Part shown: positions 9,483 to 19,541 of the stretch, in pieces
How positions within the stretch are numbered: the first letter of the stretch is position 1
How the letters are laid out: every line of letters begins with the position of its first letter
Assembly (NCBI RefSeq): GCF_000332455.1
Contig: NZ_AOGY02000069.1
Coordinates: forward strand, 73,724 to 137,723
Direction of reading: 5' to 3'
DNA length: 64,000 nucleotides
Source of the DNA: Leptospira vanthielii serovar Holland str. Waz Holland = ATCC 700522
Lineage (GTDB): Bacteria; Spirochaetota; Leptospiria; Leptospirales; Leptospiraceae
Translations under genes and position numbers: made by a program
The notes under the pieces: model-generated
Seen by the model: only the letters and a program-made list of their open reading frames with translations
What the model was told of the DNA's origin: nothing
The model's database searches: none

Positions 9483-9519
9483 AGACACACAACTATAGTT
9501 GCCCTATAGTTGTGTGTCT
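9483..9519. repeat. perfect 16-base inverted repeat (hairpin)
   Basis: Arms 9483-9498 and 9504-9519 are perfectly complementary (AGACACACAACTATAG and its partner) around the loop TTGCC. It lies 20 bases upstream of the aldo/keto reductase start and 61 bases past the ClpB-like stop. On the minus strand the stem is followed by only a short T-rich tail, so it may be a weak terminator, an RNA hairpin in the reductase leader, or an operator. The arms also contain the small palindrome AACTATAGTT. Confidence 0.6.
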
Positions 9520-9579
9520 CCCGATCCAATTCTAAAAAAATTTTGTCTAGATCCTTAAAATTCACCAGACCAGTAAAAC

Positions 9580-11967
9580 TTATCGTTTTGATCCGACAGT
9601 TTCCGGAATGGATGCAAATTGTAATTGTTCGCCGTTCCAATCGGCTCGATATCTTCCCTCACCGATGGTTCCCGATAGAATTTCCTTTGCCAAAGGTCGA
9701 TTCACAATTCGGTTAAAAACACTTCCCAATGGCCTTGCTCCAAATTTTGGATCAAATCCTTGTTCCCGTAAAATGTGTTCCGTACTTTCGGAAAGTTCAA
9801 TCACAATCCCTTTTACCTTTAACCTCTCATTCAATTGTCTGAGTTGTTTTTCGATTAGTTTTTCCATAATCGAAGAATCTAACGAATGATAGGTTAATAT
9901 TGCATCCAATCGACCTAAAACTTCAGGTTTAAAGTCTGCTTCAATATTTTTAGAGTTTGTTGTCAGAATCAATATGGTATTTTTGAAGTTAATCGTTCTA
10001 CCTTTGTTGTCCGTCAATCTTCCTTCGTCCAAAATCTGAAGTAGAATATCGGAAAAATCAGGATGTGCCTTTTCCACTTCATCAAAAAGAACCACAGAGT
10101 ATGGTTTCCTTCGAATTGCTTCTGTCAGAATTCCCCCTTCTTCGTAACCAACATATCCCGCCGGGGCACCGATCAATTTTGCAACTGAATGTTTCTCTGA
10201 ATACTCACTGAGATCCAATCGAACCAAATTAGTTTCTTGATCGAACAAAAACTTTGCTATCGCTTTGGCAGTTTCTGTTTTACCCACTCCAGTCGGTCCT
10301 TTTAATAAAAAGGATCCAAGGGGTCGTGACTCAGAAGAAATTCCCGCATAAGACGTAAGTAGCGTATCTGCAATTTCACGAACGGATTCTTTTTGTCCAT
10401 ACACGACCGTATTGAGGTCATCTTCCAAATGGAGTAGATGGTCTTGTTTTGTTTTTAGAATCTTTTCTGCTGGAATTCCCGTTTGTCTAGCGATAACAGC
10501 AGCTATATGATTTCTTTCTAAAATCCAACTGTTTTGAAAAGTACCTAATTCTTTTTCCAATTCAGGAAGGACTGCATATTTCAACCGAGAAGCCTCTGTA
10601 TAATCGGCTCTTTGTTGTGCTGCATCCAAATCAAATTTTACTCGATCAATTTTATTTTTGATTGAGGCAATTTGTTTCAAAGAATTGACTTCTTTCTCCC
10701 AAACGACTTTTCCTTCTTGGAATTTTTTTTCAAGACCTTCGATTTCCTTTAAGATGTCTTCGTTTTTCTTTTCCACTTGGGCAAAGATTTTTTTTGAACG
10801 AATTTCACTTTCCAATTCCACAAGTTCCGTAGGCATGGCTTCCGCAGAAAGTTTTAATGCGGAGGCAGCTTCATCTACTAAGTCAATGGCTTTGTCTGGC
10901 AAAAATTTATCTGTGATGTATTGGTCTGATAAAAGCACTGAGGCATAGATGGCTTCATCGGAAATTTTAATTCCGTGGTGGATTTCATGTTTATCACGAA
11001 TTCCCATAAGAATTTCAATCGCATCTTCCTTACTTGGTTCATTTACGGGAACCGCACGGAATCTTCTTTCCAATGCTTGGTCTCCTAAAATGTATTTTTG
11101 AAATTCATCTTGGGTTGTGGCTCCAATACAATGCAGCTCTCCCCTAGCAAGAGCTGGCTTCAAAAGATTGGCAGCATCCATGGCCCCATCTGTTTTGCCT
11201 GCACCTACCAATTGGTGGATCTCATCAATGAAGAGGACTGCTTCGCCTGCTTGGCCTTTGATGTAGCGAAGCATGACAGTTAATTTTTCTTCAAACTCAC
11301 CACGATATTTTGTTCCCGCCATCAACTGGCCCATATCTAGAGAAAAAATAGTTTTTCCTTTTAAGACATCGGGAACACGTCCCTTTACGATTTGTTCTGC
11401 AAGCCCCTCGACGATGGCTGTTTTTCCAACACCAGCACTACCAACTAACACTGGATTGTTTTTTGACCTTCGCCCTAAAATTTCCATCACGGAACGAATT
11501 TCTTTACTCCTTCCAATGACTGGATCGAGTTTTCCTTCGCGGGCGAGATCATTCAAATTCACAAGAAAATTGGGAACCTCTTCATCGGTTTCCTTCACTT
11601 GTAAATCTTCATAATTGATTTTTAACTCTGGTAATACCTGCGGCAAAAACTTCAGGAAGTCTGCTTCTTTCAATTCCTCTCGGCCATTTTCTGCGGCTCG
11701 AGATGAGGCCATAGTGAACCACTGGGCCAGTTTTGGCGAAGTTCGAAGTGATTCAAAAGGGATTTCTCCCGAAGCCCTTGCTTGTTTCTTTAAAAATTCA
11801 TCTACTGTCGATTTATATTTGATTAATGTTTTTCCAGAAACAGAAGTCGGTAGGGTCATAAAACCCCAAACCAAATGGTAAGGAGTGATTTCTGTGTTCT
11901 GTCTCCTTATAGCCTCTGTTTGCGCAATGTCCAAAGCTCCTTGGACGTTGGAATCATACTGTTTCAT
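9580..11967 (-). CDS. ClpB-like AAA+ disaggregase with shortened second domain
   Basis: Hsp100 chaperone of 795 residues that threads proteins through a hexameric ring. Order of parts: N-terminal Clp repeat domain (about 1-125); first AAA+ domain with Walker A GSAGVGKT (176-183) and Walker B FIDEI (247-250); a coiled-coil middle segment (about 385-490), a little shorter than in ClpB; and a second AAA+ domain with Walker A GPTGVGKT (557-564), Walker B LFDE (627-630), sensor-1 Asn671 and arginine finger Arg686. The middle coiled coil points to ClpB rather than ClpA or ClpC. The stretch between sensor-1 and the arginine finger is about 20 residues shorter than in standard ClpB, and no ClpP-binding IGF/IGL loop is seen. 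It is therefore probably a second ClpB-type protein working without ClpP. A true ClpB of about 860 residues is expected elsewhere. Confidence 0.85.
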   Translation of the reverse strand: MKQYDSNVQGALDIAQTEAIRRQNTEITPYHLVWGFMTLPTSVSGKTLIKYKSTVDEFLKKQARASGEIPFESLRTSPKLAQWFTMASSRAAENGREELKEADFLKFLPQVLPELKINYEDLQVKETDEEVPNFLVNLNDLAREGKLDPVIGRSKEIRSVMEILGRRSKNNPVLVGSAGVGKTAIVEGLAEQIVKGRVPDVLKGKTIFSLDMGQLMAGTKYRGEFEEKLTVMLRYIKGQAGEAVLFIDEIHQLVGAGKTDGAMDAANLLKPALARGELHCIGATTQDEFQKYILGDQALERRFRAVPVNEPSKEDAIEILMGIRDKHEIHHGIKISDEAIYASVLLSDQYITDKFLPDKAIDLVDEAASALKLSAEAMPTELVELESEIRSKKIFAQVEKKNEDILKEIEGLEKKFQEGKVVWEKEVNSLKQIASIKNKIDRVKFDLDAAQQRADYTEASRLKYAVLPELEKELGTFQNSWILERNHIAAVIARQTGIPAEKILKTKQDHLLHLEDDLNTVVYGQKESVREIADTLLTSYAGISSESRPLGSFLLKGPTGVGKTETAKAIAKFLFDQETNLVRLDLSEYSEKHSVAKLIGAPAGYVGYEEGGILTEAIRRKPYSVVLFDEVEKAHPDFSDILLQILDEGRLTDNKGRTINFKNTILILTTNSKNIEADFKPEVLGRLDAILTYHSLDSSIMEKLIEKQLRQLNERLKVKGIVIELSESTEHILREQGFDPKFGARPLGSVFNRIVNRPLAKEILSGTIGEGRYRADWNGEQLQFASIPETVGSKR

Positions 11968-12082
11968 AGTGTTTCCCCTCTCTTAGCACTCTTATGGTTA
12001 GACTGCCAATTTTGCGTTCTTAATACAAGTTTTTTGCGGAAATTCACTTTCTCTTCCCAAAACTCGTCCTATTATAGTACAA

Positions 12083-14119
12083 ATGTTCCGAATCTCCCTT
12101 TCTTTTTTCCTTTTTTCCGCTGATTTTCCCCGTTCGGAATCTGCCAACCAGGGAAAGACCAAGGTGGAAAAGAAAACACTGTTTCTTTGGAGGAATTCCG
12201 CTGTTTGGCTTCCACTCTTCCTGATTCTTTTATTTTTCAATGTCCCTCTTCGGTCCTTCCCACTCTCCATAGAAGAATCCAAAAACTATAGAGATATAGG
12301 AAAGCATTTTGAGTATGTCATCGTTCCCGAAAGGGAATCTAGTTTGGATCGAATTTTAAGAGAGGATACTCTCTGGCGACCTAATCCAAAAGCTACGATT
12401 TCTTTCCCACGCCTGAAAGATCCTTTGTGGATACGAATCACTCTGATCCATTACGGGAACTTACCCCATACCTTCTTTTTACACTTCTCAAGTCCAGTGG
12501 TAGATGTTTTTGAATTACATACTCAGGTGAAAGGAAATTGGATTACGCAAGTCTCAGGGGAACAAGTTCTCCAAAGAAACAAGCCAATTTATTCTCACAT
12601 CCCGGCTTTCCCTGTCACACTATCACCAGATGAAACAAGAACTATCTATGTAAAAATAAACTCAGCCAATCCAATCTTTAATTTTGTTTCGGTTTATAAC
12701 TCCAGGAGTTTTATTGCGTTTTCAAAGAAACAGGATATCTTCTTTGCCGCCTACTTCGGTGCGGGGTTTATGATGTTTCTTTTTAGTTTATTTTTAGCAC
12801 ATACTTTACGTTATAGAAAATTTTTCTATTATTTCTTCTACTTAGCTACCGTACTCTTAATCAATTCGTTCTCTACTGGGTTTATACAGTACATTGAGAT
12901 AGGTAATTCTCATACATGGAAAAATTATCTTTTCCCAATCACTATATATTTGACTTCTGTATTTGGATTGTTATTCACCATTGAATTTTTAGAGACAGAG
13001 AAAAATTTCCCGAAAGCAACAAAACTAACAAAAGGATTTATCCTTCTATTTATTTCGTTAATATTTTCCATATTCTTCTTAGAACTGAGGAACTTTATTC
13101 AACTGGGAGTAACACTCGTCATCATCCCAATAATATTAGCATTATCGATTTCTACGATGGCTTTTTTCAAAAGCAAAAAGAAACTAGAGGTAATCCTTTT
13201 TTTATTTGCATTTGGATCAATCCTTATCGGGGCCGCGTTAAATTCACTCACGGTCCAAGGACTAATCCGACCGATTCATTTGTCTTCTTATTCGCTACCA
13301 TTAGGTTCAGCAGCCGAAGTTTTCTTTTTATCTATGGCATTAGTTCTAAAGGTATCTGATTACAGAAAAGCAACAGAAGAAAAACAGGAAATTGATCTAC
13401 AATTAAAGATCGCACAGAAACTTCAAAATGGTCTTTTGCCTAAAAAACGAACCCATGCCAATGGTCATGCTTTAGGATTTCGTTATTCACCAGCTTCCGA
13501 TATAGGGGGTGATTTTGTTCAAATCATCGTAAAAGAACATGAGATTGGTTTATTTTTATGTGATGTTTCTGGACACGGAATTCCTGCGGCCATGATTGCA
13601 TCCATGACAAAGGTTTCCTTACAAATTTGGGATGACTCTTTAGACAGACCCGCTTATGCTGCGGAAAGAATCCGATTGTCACTACTCAGTTCTCTCTCAG
13701 GCCATTTTCTAAGCGCCTTCTTTGTATATCTATATCCTGAAAAACAAATTATGAAGATCGCCAATGCAGGGCACCATCCGATGGTTTATTTAGATCGGAA
13801 GGGGAATCTAGAACATATCACAAGTTATGGAAGAGCAATCAACGAGTATATCGAATCACAAATGGTTGAAAAAACATTACCACTTCCCAATTCGGGAACC
13901 TTAGTATTATATACTGATGGAGTGATTGAAGCGAGAAATGCCACCACTGGAGAGTTATTTGGTGAAGAACGTTTTTTTGACCTTCTACAAACTTTAGCAG
14001 CGAATGATCCGCAGACTATTTGTGATCAGGTAATCACAGAAGTGGAAAAATTTCAAAAGTCAAAACGATCCGACGATGATATTACAATATTAGCAATTTC
14101 TTTAGAGAAAGAAACTTAA
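12083..14119 (+). CDS. 7TMR-DISM receptor with SpoIIE-type (PP2C) phosphatase
   Basis: Membrane signalling protein of 678 residues. A signal/anchor segment (about 38-58) is followed by a periplasmic 7TMR-DISM extracellular domain (about 65-205), seven hydrophobic helices (about 215-420), and a cytoplasmic SpoIIE/PP2C serine-threonine phosphatase domain (about 445-675). The phosphatase metal-binding aspartates are present in DIGGDFV, LCDVSGHG, YTDGVIEA and SDDDITI. Such proteins sense an outside ligand and dephosphorylate an anti-sigma-factor antagonist or similar partner. The start is uncertain: the ATG at 12083 has no clear ribosome binding site, and an in-frame GTG 26 codons later would leave the signal segment intact. 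The gene converges on a histidine kinase whose stop is 19 bases away. A second protein of the same build lies at 25662-27548. Confidence 0.88.
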   Translation: MFRISLSFFLFSADFPRSESANQGKTKVEKKTLFLWRNSAVWLPLFLILLFFNVPLRSFPLSIEESKNYRDIGKHFEYVIVPERESSLDRILREDTLWRPNPKATISFPRLKDPLWIRITLIHYGNLPHTFFLHFSSPVVDVFELHTQVKGNWITQVSGEQVLQRNKPIYSHIPAFPVTLSPDETRTIYVKINSANPIFNFVSVYNSRSFIAFSKKQDIFFAAYFGAGFMMFLFSLFLAHTLRYRKFFYYFFYLATVLLINSFSTGFIQYIEIGNSHTWKNYLFPITIYLTSVFGLLFTIEFLETEKNFPKATKLTKGFILLFISLIFSIFFLELRNFIQLGVTLVIIPIILALSISTMAFFKSKKKLEVILFLFAFGSILIGAALNSLTVQGLIRPIHLSSYSLPLGSAAEVFFLSMALVLKVSDYRKATEEKQEIDLQLKIAQKLQNGLLPKKRTHANGHALGFRYSPASDIGGDFVQIIVKEHEIGLFLCDVSGHGIPAAMIASMTKVSLQIWDDSLDRPAYAAERIRLSLLSSLSGHFLSAFFVYLYPEKQIMKIANAGHHPMVYLDRKGNLEHITSYGRAINEYIESQMVEKTLPLPNSGTLVLYTDGVIEARNATTGELFGEERFFDLLQTLAANDPQTICDQVITEVEKFQKSKRSDDDITILAISLEKET

Positions 14120-14138
14120 GAACGAATTTGACAATTGA

Positions 14139-16064
14139 TTAAAACATTGTTTTCCAAGCTGGAAAATACAAATCAAATTCGGTTCCTTTCTCTACACTAG
14201 AATTAACAAGTATAGTTCCACCCATCTTCACCATGATGCCATAAATGATGGGCAATCCAAGTCCAGTTCCTTTACCACCTTTGGTTGTAAAAAATGGATC
14301 AAAAATTTTTTCGATAATGTCTGGTGATATTCCCGAACCATTATCAGTAAATCCTAACTTCCAATACTCAGTGTTTTTCATAAATCCCACATGAAGTAAC
14401 TCAGACTTTTCATATAAGATTTTGGAAAGAGAAATGGTGATTTTGGGATTTGTTGTTTCTTGCAGAGCAAAGACGGCATTTTCATATAGATTAGATAGAA
14501 TTTGAAAAATTTGAATTGGATCTGCATTCACATACGCGGGTTCATTCCCCAAATCCGTAAACAAAGTGATTTGATTGGATGATACTGTCCGCACTTCTTT
14601 TAAAACCTGCAAAAGATGTTCTCGAAGATCTAATTGTTTGGAAATGGAATTATCAATTTTAGAGTAAGTTAAGATTTGTTGGATTAGGTTTTTTGCTCGG
14701 TCCAACGATTTTGAAATTCCTTCAATCGCCGGTAAAGACTTTTGGATCGCTTCGTTTGTTTCAGTTTTAGACCATTCAGAATTTAAATAAGAAACATAGG
14801 CCAACATTGGTGTAAGAAGATTGTTAAAATCATGAGCAATCCCACCCGCAAAGGTCCCTAGCGCTTCCAATTTTTGTGATTGGGCATAAGCTCTTTCCAA
14901 AACAATTTTTTCCGTAATGTCCTTTGCTTCTAGTACAATGTATAAAATTTTTCCAGATGAATCTGTAAGTGAATAGAAGTCACAGTCAAAGTATTTTTCT
15001 CGCCCGTCAGACAAACTATAACTTACAAATATCTCAAAACTTTGGTTCTTTAACGCAAGTTTCATTCCATAGGTTAATTTTTTAATCGATTCTTGATTTG
15101 AGTTTGAAAAAACAGACCGGATCAATTCCAATCCTTGAATATCGGGTTCGTCTCGTTCAAAAGACAATACAGCAGTGCGATTCATGCGAATCACATGACC
15201 TTGTAAGTCCAAAAGAAAAATTGCTTGTGACGAATTATTAAAAATACCTTTAAACAACTGTTCGTTGAGTTTGATAGAATGTTCTAATTCAGAAAGATCA
15301 GATATATCGTGGATGGTTCCAAATATACGAAACCTTGAATCTTCGAACCTTTCCGCTTCCAACCAAAGATTAATTTTTTTCCTCCCCACTTTAGTATTCA
15401 AAGTAACAATCATTTCTTTAGAATGATTATCTTTTAGAAGGTCTTCCCATACTACCTTAATATGATCATGTTCAGTTGGATCAAGGAGGGACCATACCTT
15501 TTCCATAAGTGGGATTTCGCCGAAGTCAAAACCCAAAATCCTATACAACTCTAATGACCATAAGGTATTTTTTTCTGGAAAAATTACTTCGAAATGGCCA
15601 AGATGAGAAATTTTCTGGGAACGAGTTAATAACTCTTCACCATGAACCAACATGTCCCAAGCTTTTTTTTGGGAAACTTTCAGTCGATAGGCTTCTAACT
15701 CACGATTCACAACAAACGGAAGTTTAATGATAGATGACTTCGGCAAAAATTCTGCTGCACCCAAATTGAGAAATTCAGAAGCGGCCTCCTCTGGGAGAAA
15801 TTCTGTTACTATAATCACAGGCAAGTCTGGATTGATTTCTTTGACTCTAGAGATAACGTAACGACCGTCAAAATCTGGCAGATAAAAATCAGAAATGATA
15901 ATATCCCAAGTTTCGTCATTGATTCTCTGTTCAAATTCCGCTTTCCATTCAGCCCTTTCTGCAAAAATAGAAAACCCAAAGTTTTGAAGAACAGAAACAA
16001 TTGCTTTATAAGAAGCAAGAGAATCTTCTACGATCAAAACGTTGAGTTTCTTTTGAATGTCCAT
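14139..16064 (-). CDS. receiver-PAS-PAS histidine kinase (HisKA type)
   Basis: Soluble sensor kinase of 641 residues. Domains: N-terminal receiver (about 9-120, VEDS pocket, phospho-acceptor Asp in IIISDFYLP); two PAS/PAC domains (about 150-265 and 270-395, the second with the FLLDLQGHVIRMN core); HisKA with the H box GGIAHDFNNLL (about 410); and a HATPase with DNGSGI and GGKGTGLGL. The H box followed by FNNLL is typical of NtrB/PAS-type hybrid kinases. There is no C-terminal receiver, so the output regulator must be coded elsewhere. The gene is the last of a likely operon (P-type ATPase, patatin, kinase), since the gap to the patatin gene is only 8 bases. Confidence 0.9.
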   Translation of the reverse strand: MDIQKKLNVLIVEDSLASYKAIVSVLQNFGFSIFAERAEWKAEFEQRINDETWDIIISDFYLPDFDGRYVISRVKEINPDLPVIIVTEFLPEEAASEFLNLGAAEFLPKSSIIKLPFVVNRELEAYRLKVSQKKAWDMLVHGEELLTRSQKISHLGHFEVIFPEKNTLWSLELYRILGFDFGEIPLMEKVWSLLDPTEHDHIKVVWEDLLKDNHSKEMIVTLNTKVGRKKINLWLEAERFEDSRFRIFGTIHDISDLSELEHSIKLNEQLFKGIFNNSSQAIFLLDLQGHVIRMNRTAVLSFERDEPDIQGLELIRSVFSNSNQESIKKLTYGMKLALKNQSFEIFVSYSLSDGREKYFDCDFYSLTDSSGKILYIVLEAKDITEKIVLERAYAQSQKLEALGTFAGGIAHDFNNLLTPMLAYVSYLNSEWSKTETNEAIQKSLPAIEGISKSLDRAKNLIQQILTYSKIDNSISKQLDLREHLLQVLKEVRTVSSNQITLFTDLGNEPAYVNADPIQIFQILSNLYENAVFALQETTNPKITISLSKILYEKSELLHVGFMKNTEYWKLGFTDNGSGISPDIIEKIFDPFFTTKGGKGTGLGLPIIYGIMVKMGGTILVNSSVEKGTEFDLYFPAWKTMF

Positions 16065-16072
16065 AGTATTCG

Positions 16073-16939
16073 TTACTGATTAAAAAAACCAAATACAGGT
16101 AATTCTAAATCTCCCAAAATTTCAGCCTTGTGTCGGTAGGCAGTTCCTCTACCTTCGGCAAGGGCAAACTTACCTTTAGAAAAATCATTCGGAGATAAAT
16201 AAGGAGTGTTTGTTTCCAATCGGATGAGTTTTTTTCCTTTTTCTTTTGCCAGTAAAGATTTTAAGTCCTCAGATTCCGATTCAATGATTTGCACTGAAGC
16301 ATCTAACGCTCGTTTCATCGTATTTCGACTTAATGGCCTGTGATTGTTGATCTGGTGGATTACGATACGGTCGATACTTGGATCTAAAATAAGTTCTTTA
16401 ATTGGTTCACCATCACCGATACCCCCATCCAAAAACTCTTCTCCTTGAAATTCTTGGACTTCATACAAAAAAGGAAAGGCAATGGACGCCATTACTGCAT
16501 CGAGCACGTTTCCTTCCATGATGAGTTCTCGTTTGTTTTTGGAAAGATTGGATACGGCAATTCCTAGTTTAATGGGTAAGTCAGAAAACTTTTTATTCCC
16601 AAGGTAAGGATATAGAATGTCACGTGTGGCTTTGCCGGTCAAAACTCCACTGTAGCCGTTTAAACCTTTACGCAACAATCGACCGAGCATAGTCAGGGAA
16701 TTTCCTTCCCAAAAATCTTTTTTCCGCAATCCCAAAACTAGAGATTCAAAGTCTACCATCTCTCGCCCCGTTGCATACAAGGCACCGATCATAGCACCCG
16801 AGCTGGAACCTGTGACCACTGCGGGTTTAAAGCCAATTTCTTGTAACCCACGCACAAATCCCGTATGGGCAAAAAAACCGAAAAACGCAGATTTTAAACA
16901 AAGGGCAGAATACTTTTTAGGGAAGAAGAGTTCTATCAT
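16073..16939 (-). CDS. patatin-like phospholipase
   Basis: Lipid acyl hydrolase of 288 residues with a Ser-Asp catalytic dyad. The nucleophile motif GSSSG is at 44-48 (Ser46), the oxyanion region precedes it, and the Asp of the DGG motif is Asp171 (EFLDGGIGDGEP). No signal peptide is visible, so the protein is probably cytoplasmic or peripherally membrane-bound, as with the RssA/YchK-type bacterial patatins. It sits between a P-type ATPase (37 bases upstream) and a histidine kinase (8 bases downstream), all in one direction. A role in membrane-lipid turnover is inferred; the substrate is unknown. Confidence 0.88.
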   Translation of the reverse strand: MIELFFPKKYSALCLKSAFFGFFAHTGFVRGLQEIGFKPAVVTGSSSGAMIGALYATGREMVDFESLVLGLRKKDFWEGNSLTMLGRLLRKGLNGYSGVLTGKATRDILYPYLGNKKFSDLPIKLGIAVSNLSKNKRELIMEGNVLDAVMASIAFPFLYEVQEFQGEEFLDGGIGDGEPIKELILDPSIDRIVIHQINNHRPLSRNTMKRALDASVQIIESESEDLKSLLAKEKGKKLIRLETNTPYLSPNDFSKGKFALAEGRGTAYRHKAEILGDLELPVFGFFNQ

Positions 16940-16976
16940 AAGCTTTTACTAAGTTTAGAAACAGACTACGTCCATG

Positions 16977-19487
16977 TCAGCCACGAAGTAATTTGGAAAC
17001 TAAAACTTTTGTCATATCGTAAAACAACACTCCCACAAATGCAACCAGTATCGCTGATGAAAACTGCAGAAAATTGAGTGGGACAAACCGAAACATTGTA
17101 TTCATTCCGGGCAAATACATAGATAGAACAAGTACCCCGATAGTTCCAGCAAAGACATAACGAATGGTAGGATTGGGAATTCTCATTCGGCTCCACATGG
17201 ACTCATGCAGCGACCGATTGGCCAGGATTAAAAATAAATTAGAAAATACTAATGTAACAAAAGTCGCTGTACTTACCACCTTGGGCGAGGAAGTTCCCTT
17301 TAGAAACAATTCAGTGATCCAATAAGAAGACACAACCGATAACAAGGAAAATGCTCCCTGAATCAAGGAATTGATGAACAACTCACGATCTAACAATGGT
17401 TCCTTGGTTTTTCTCGGTTTTCTTTTCATCAAATCAGATTCAGCTGATTCTCTTTCGAATACAATGGTACAGGTGGGATCAATGACCATTTCCATAAACA
17501 CAATATGAATTGCTGACAAAACGATGATTGGCCAATCGAAGATGATTGGGAAAAAAGTAATACCTACTATCGGGATATGAACACCAATAAGATAACCCAA
17601 AGCTTTTTTTAAGTTATCAAAAATTTGTCTTCCTATCCGGACAGATTCTAATATGGAAGAAAAAGAATCATCTAACAAAACAATGTCTGCCGCTTCACGA
17701 GCTACATCCGTCCCCCTCTCACCCATAGCAACACCAATGTTTGCCGTACGTAATGCAGGTGCATCGTTCACTCCATCTCCAGTCATAGCAACAATCTCAC
17801 CATCTGCTTTTAACATCCGAACAATGCGCCATTTGTCTTCAGGACTCACTCTTGAAAAAACATTACACTTACGTATGACTTTCTGCATCTCTTCTTCGCT
17901 CAGATTCGAAAATTCTTTTCCCGTATATACCAAATGAGATTCCTTTAATCCAATTTGATTTGCAATGTTCTTTGCTGTTTCTGGATAATCGCCCGTAATC
18001 ATTATCACTCGAATCCCCGAATCGTAAGCAGTTTTGACTGCGAAAGGAACGATCTCTCGAATTGGATCTAAAAATGCCAATAGTCCATAAAACAAATAAT
18101 CGATTCGTTTTCTTTCCTCGGGGATCTCATTTAAAGGAGACCTTGATTTGGCAACACCGAGCACTCGAAACCCTCTTTTTGCTAATTCATTGGTTTTAGT
18201 TGTCCAAAAATCTAATTCGGAAGAATTAAATTTACACAAATCAAAAATCGCTTCGGGTGATCCTTTTGCATAACTAACGTAAGATTCTCCTTCTTTCAAA
18301 ACACGAACCATCGTTAAATGATCTGGTGTTAATGGAAAATCTTGGACTGATAGTAAAGCGGAATCCTCTCTTTCATGGAATAAAACCAAACAATCGGAGA
18401 TTGCAATGTCCATTGGATCGAAACTAGGGTGTTTGGAGGCACAATAAGCAATATGGAGTAAGTTTTTTATTTCCTCAGAAAGATTTGAATTGGGATTCAA
18501 TTCGACAGTTTCCGATTCTGTCACAACGATTCCAATTTTCATTTTATTCTGAGTGATTGTTCCTGTTTTATCAGAACAAAGGACTGTGGCTGCGCCTAGA
18601 GTTTCAATGATGGAGGAACGTCTTACCAAAACATTTTTTGTGCTCAACCTAAATGCACCTAACGCAAAGAATATGGTCATAACCAAAGGAAGTTCTTCTG
18701 GCATGAGTCCAATGGCAAGCGTCAGTCCAGAAAGTAATCCTTGTAACCATTGGTTTTTGACAATCCCGAAGTAGAGAGCAAGAATCACACACAATGAGGC
18801 CGCAACGATAAAGAGATTACGAACGAGACGTGCGACTTCTACCTCAAGCAAAGTTCTACCAATGGCCTCATCAGCAATCTTACGGCCAATCTTACCGATC
18901 TCGGTATGATTACCCACAGCCTTGACTCGACAAACCCCTTCTCCACTAACAACTAACGAACCACAAAACACTGGATTCGATTGTGATTTGGTTACAGGCA
19001 CAGATTCTCCCGTAAGGAGCGATTCATCACAAGAAAACATTCTATCGGATATGAGTTCAGAGTCAGCAGGGACCCTGTCCCCTTCGTTCAAAATCAACAA
19101 ATCATCATAGACTACATCTTTTCCTTCGATGCGAATGATTTGTTGGTCTCGGATGACATTGGTCCTGGGACTCGCCAGGGAACGTAATGCAGAGATTGCC
19201 GTTTCTGTTTTTTTTTCCTGGATGAAAGTGATCGTTATAATCCCCACAACAGAGAACAATAACAACAGTGCCTCTCCCCGATCACCCAAAAGCAAATAAA
19301 CTATGCTTATGGAAATGAGAAGCAAAATCATCGGCTCCATTACCACTCCCAATAACATCTGAAAGATTCCTTTTTTTTGGGAGGAGCTGATTTCATTAGC
19401 ACCATACTTCGTACGGTTTTTTCTGACTTGTTCCTGGGTTAACCCCATGAGGATGTATTCTGAAATTTGTTTTGGAATCGAAGGCAT
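16977..19487 (-). CDS. cation-translocating P-type ATPase
   Basis: Ion pump of 836 residues (start at ATG 19485-19487). It has the cation-ATPase N-domain, actuator domain with TGES (about 159-162), the membrane motif PEEL (about 263-266) in place of the PEGL of Ca2+ pumps, the phosphorylation site DKTGT (Asp306), TGD and GDGVND motifs, and about eight to ten membrane helices. The last membrane part contains ECTD-like polar residues (VIDPTCTIVFE) that probably bind the ion. This PEEL/DPTC group is common in bacteria, but its ion is not firmly known; Ca2+ is one guess. The frame remains open 33 codons further upstream, but that longer start would overlap the divergent secernin-type gene, so the shorter start is preferred. 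Probably the first gene of an operon with patatin and kinase. Confidence 0.88.
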   Translation of the reverse strand: MPSIPKQISEYILMGLTQEQVRKNRTKYGANEISSSQKKGIFQMLLGVVMEPMILLLISISIVYLLLGDRGEALLLLFSVVGIITITFIQEKKTETAISALRSLASPRTNVIRDQQIIRIEGKDVVYDDLLILNEGDRVPADSELISDRMFSCDESLLTGESVPVTKSQSNPVFCGSLVVSGEGVCRVKAVGNHTEIGKIGRKIADEAIGRTLLEVEVARLVRNLFIVAASLCVILALYFGIVKNQWLQGLLSGLTLAIGLMPEELPLVMTIFFALGAFRLSTKNVLVRRSSIIETLGAATVLCSDKTGTITQNKMKIGIVVTESETVELNPNSNLSEEIKNLLHIAYCASKHPSFDPMDIAISDCLVLFHEREDSALLSVQDFPLTPDHLTMVRVLKEGESYVSYAKGSPEAIFDLCKFNSSELDFWTTKTNELAKRGFRVLGVAKSRSPLNEIPEERKRIDYLFYGLLAFLDPIREIVPFAVKTAYDSGIRVIMITGDYPETAKNIANQIGLKESHLVYTGKEFSNLSEEEMQKVIRKCNVFSRVSPEDKWRIVRMLKADGEIVAMTGDGVNDAPALRTANIGVAMGERGTDVAREAADIVLLDDSFSSILESVRIGRQIFDNLKKALGYLIGVHIPIVGITFFPIIFDWPIIVLSAIHIVFMEMVIDPTCTIVFERESAESDLMKRKPRKTKEPLLDRELFINSLIQGAFSLLSVVSSYWITELFLKGTSSPKVVSTATFVTLVFSNLFLILANRSLHESMWSRMRIPNPTIRYVFAGTIGVLVLSMYLPGMNTMFRFVPLNFLQFSSAILVAFVGVLFYDMTKVLVSKLLRG

Positions 19488-19541
19488 ATTCTTGTTTGAT
19501 TTGGTCTTGTATTTTAAAAGAAATCTGTTTAACATTCTAGA

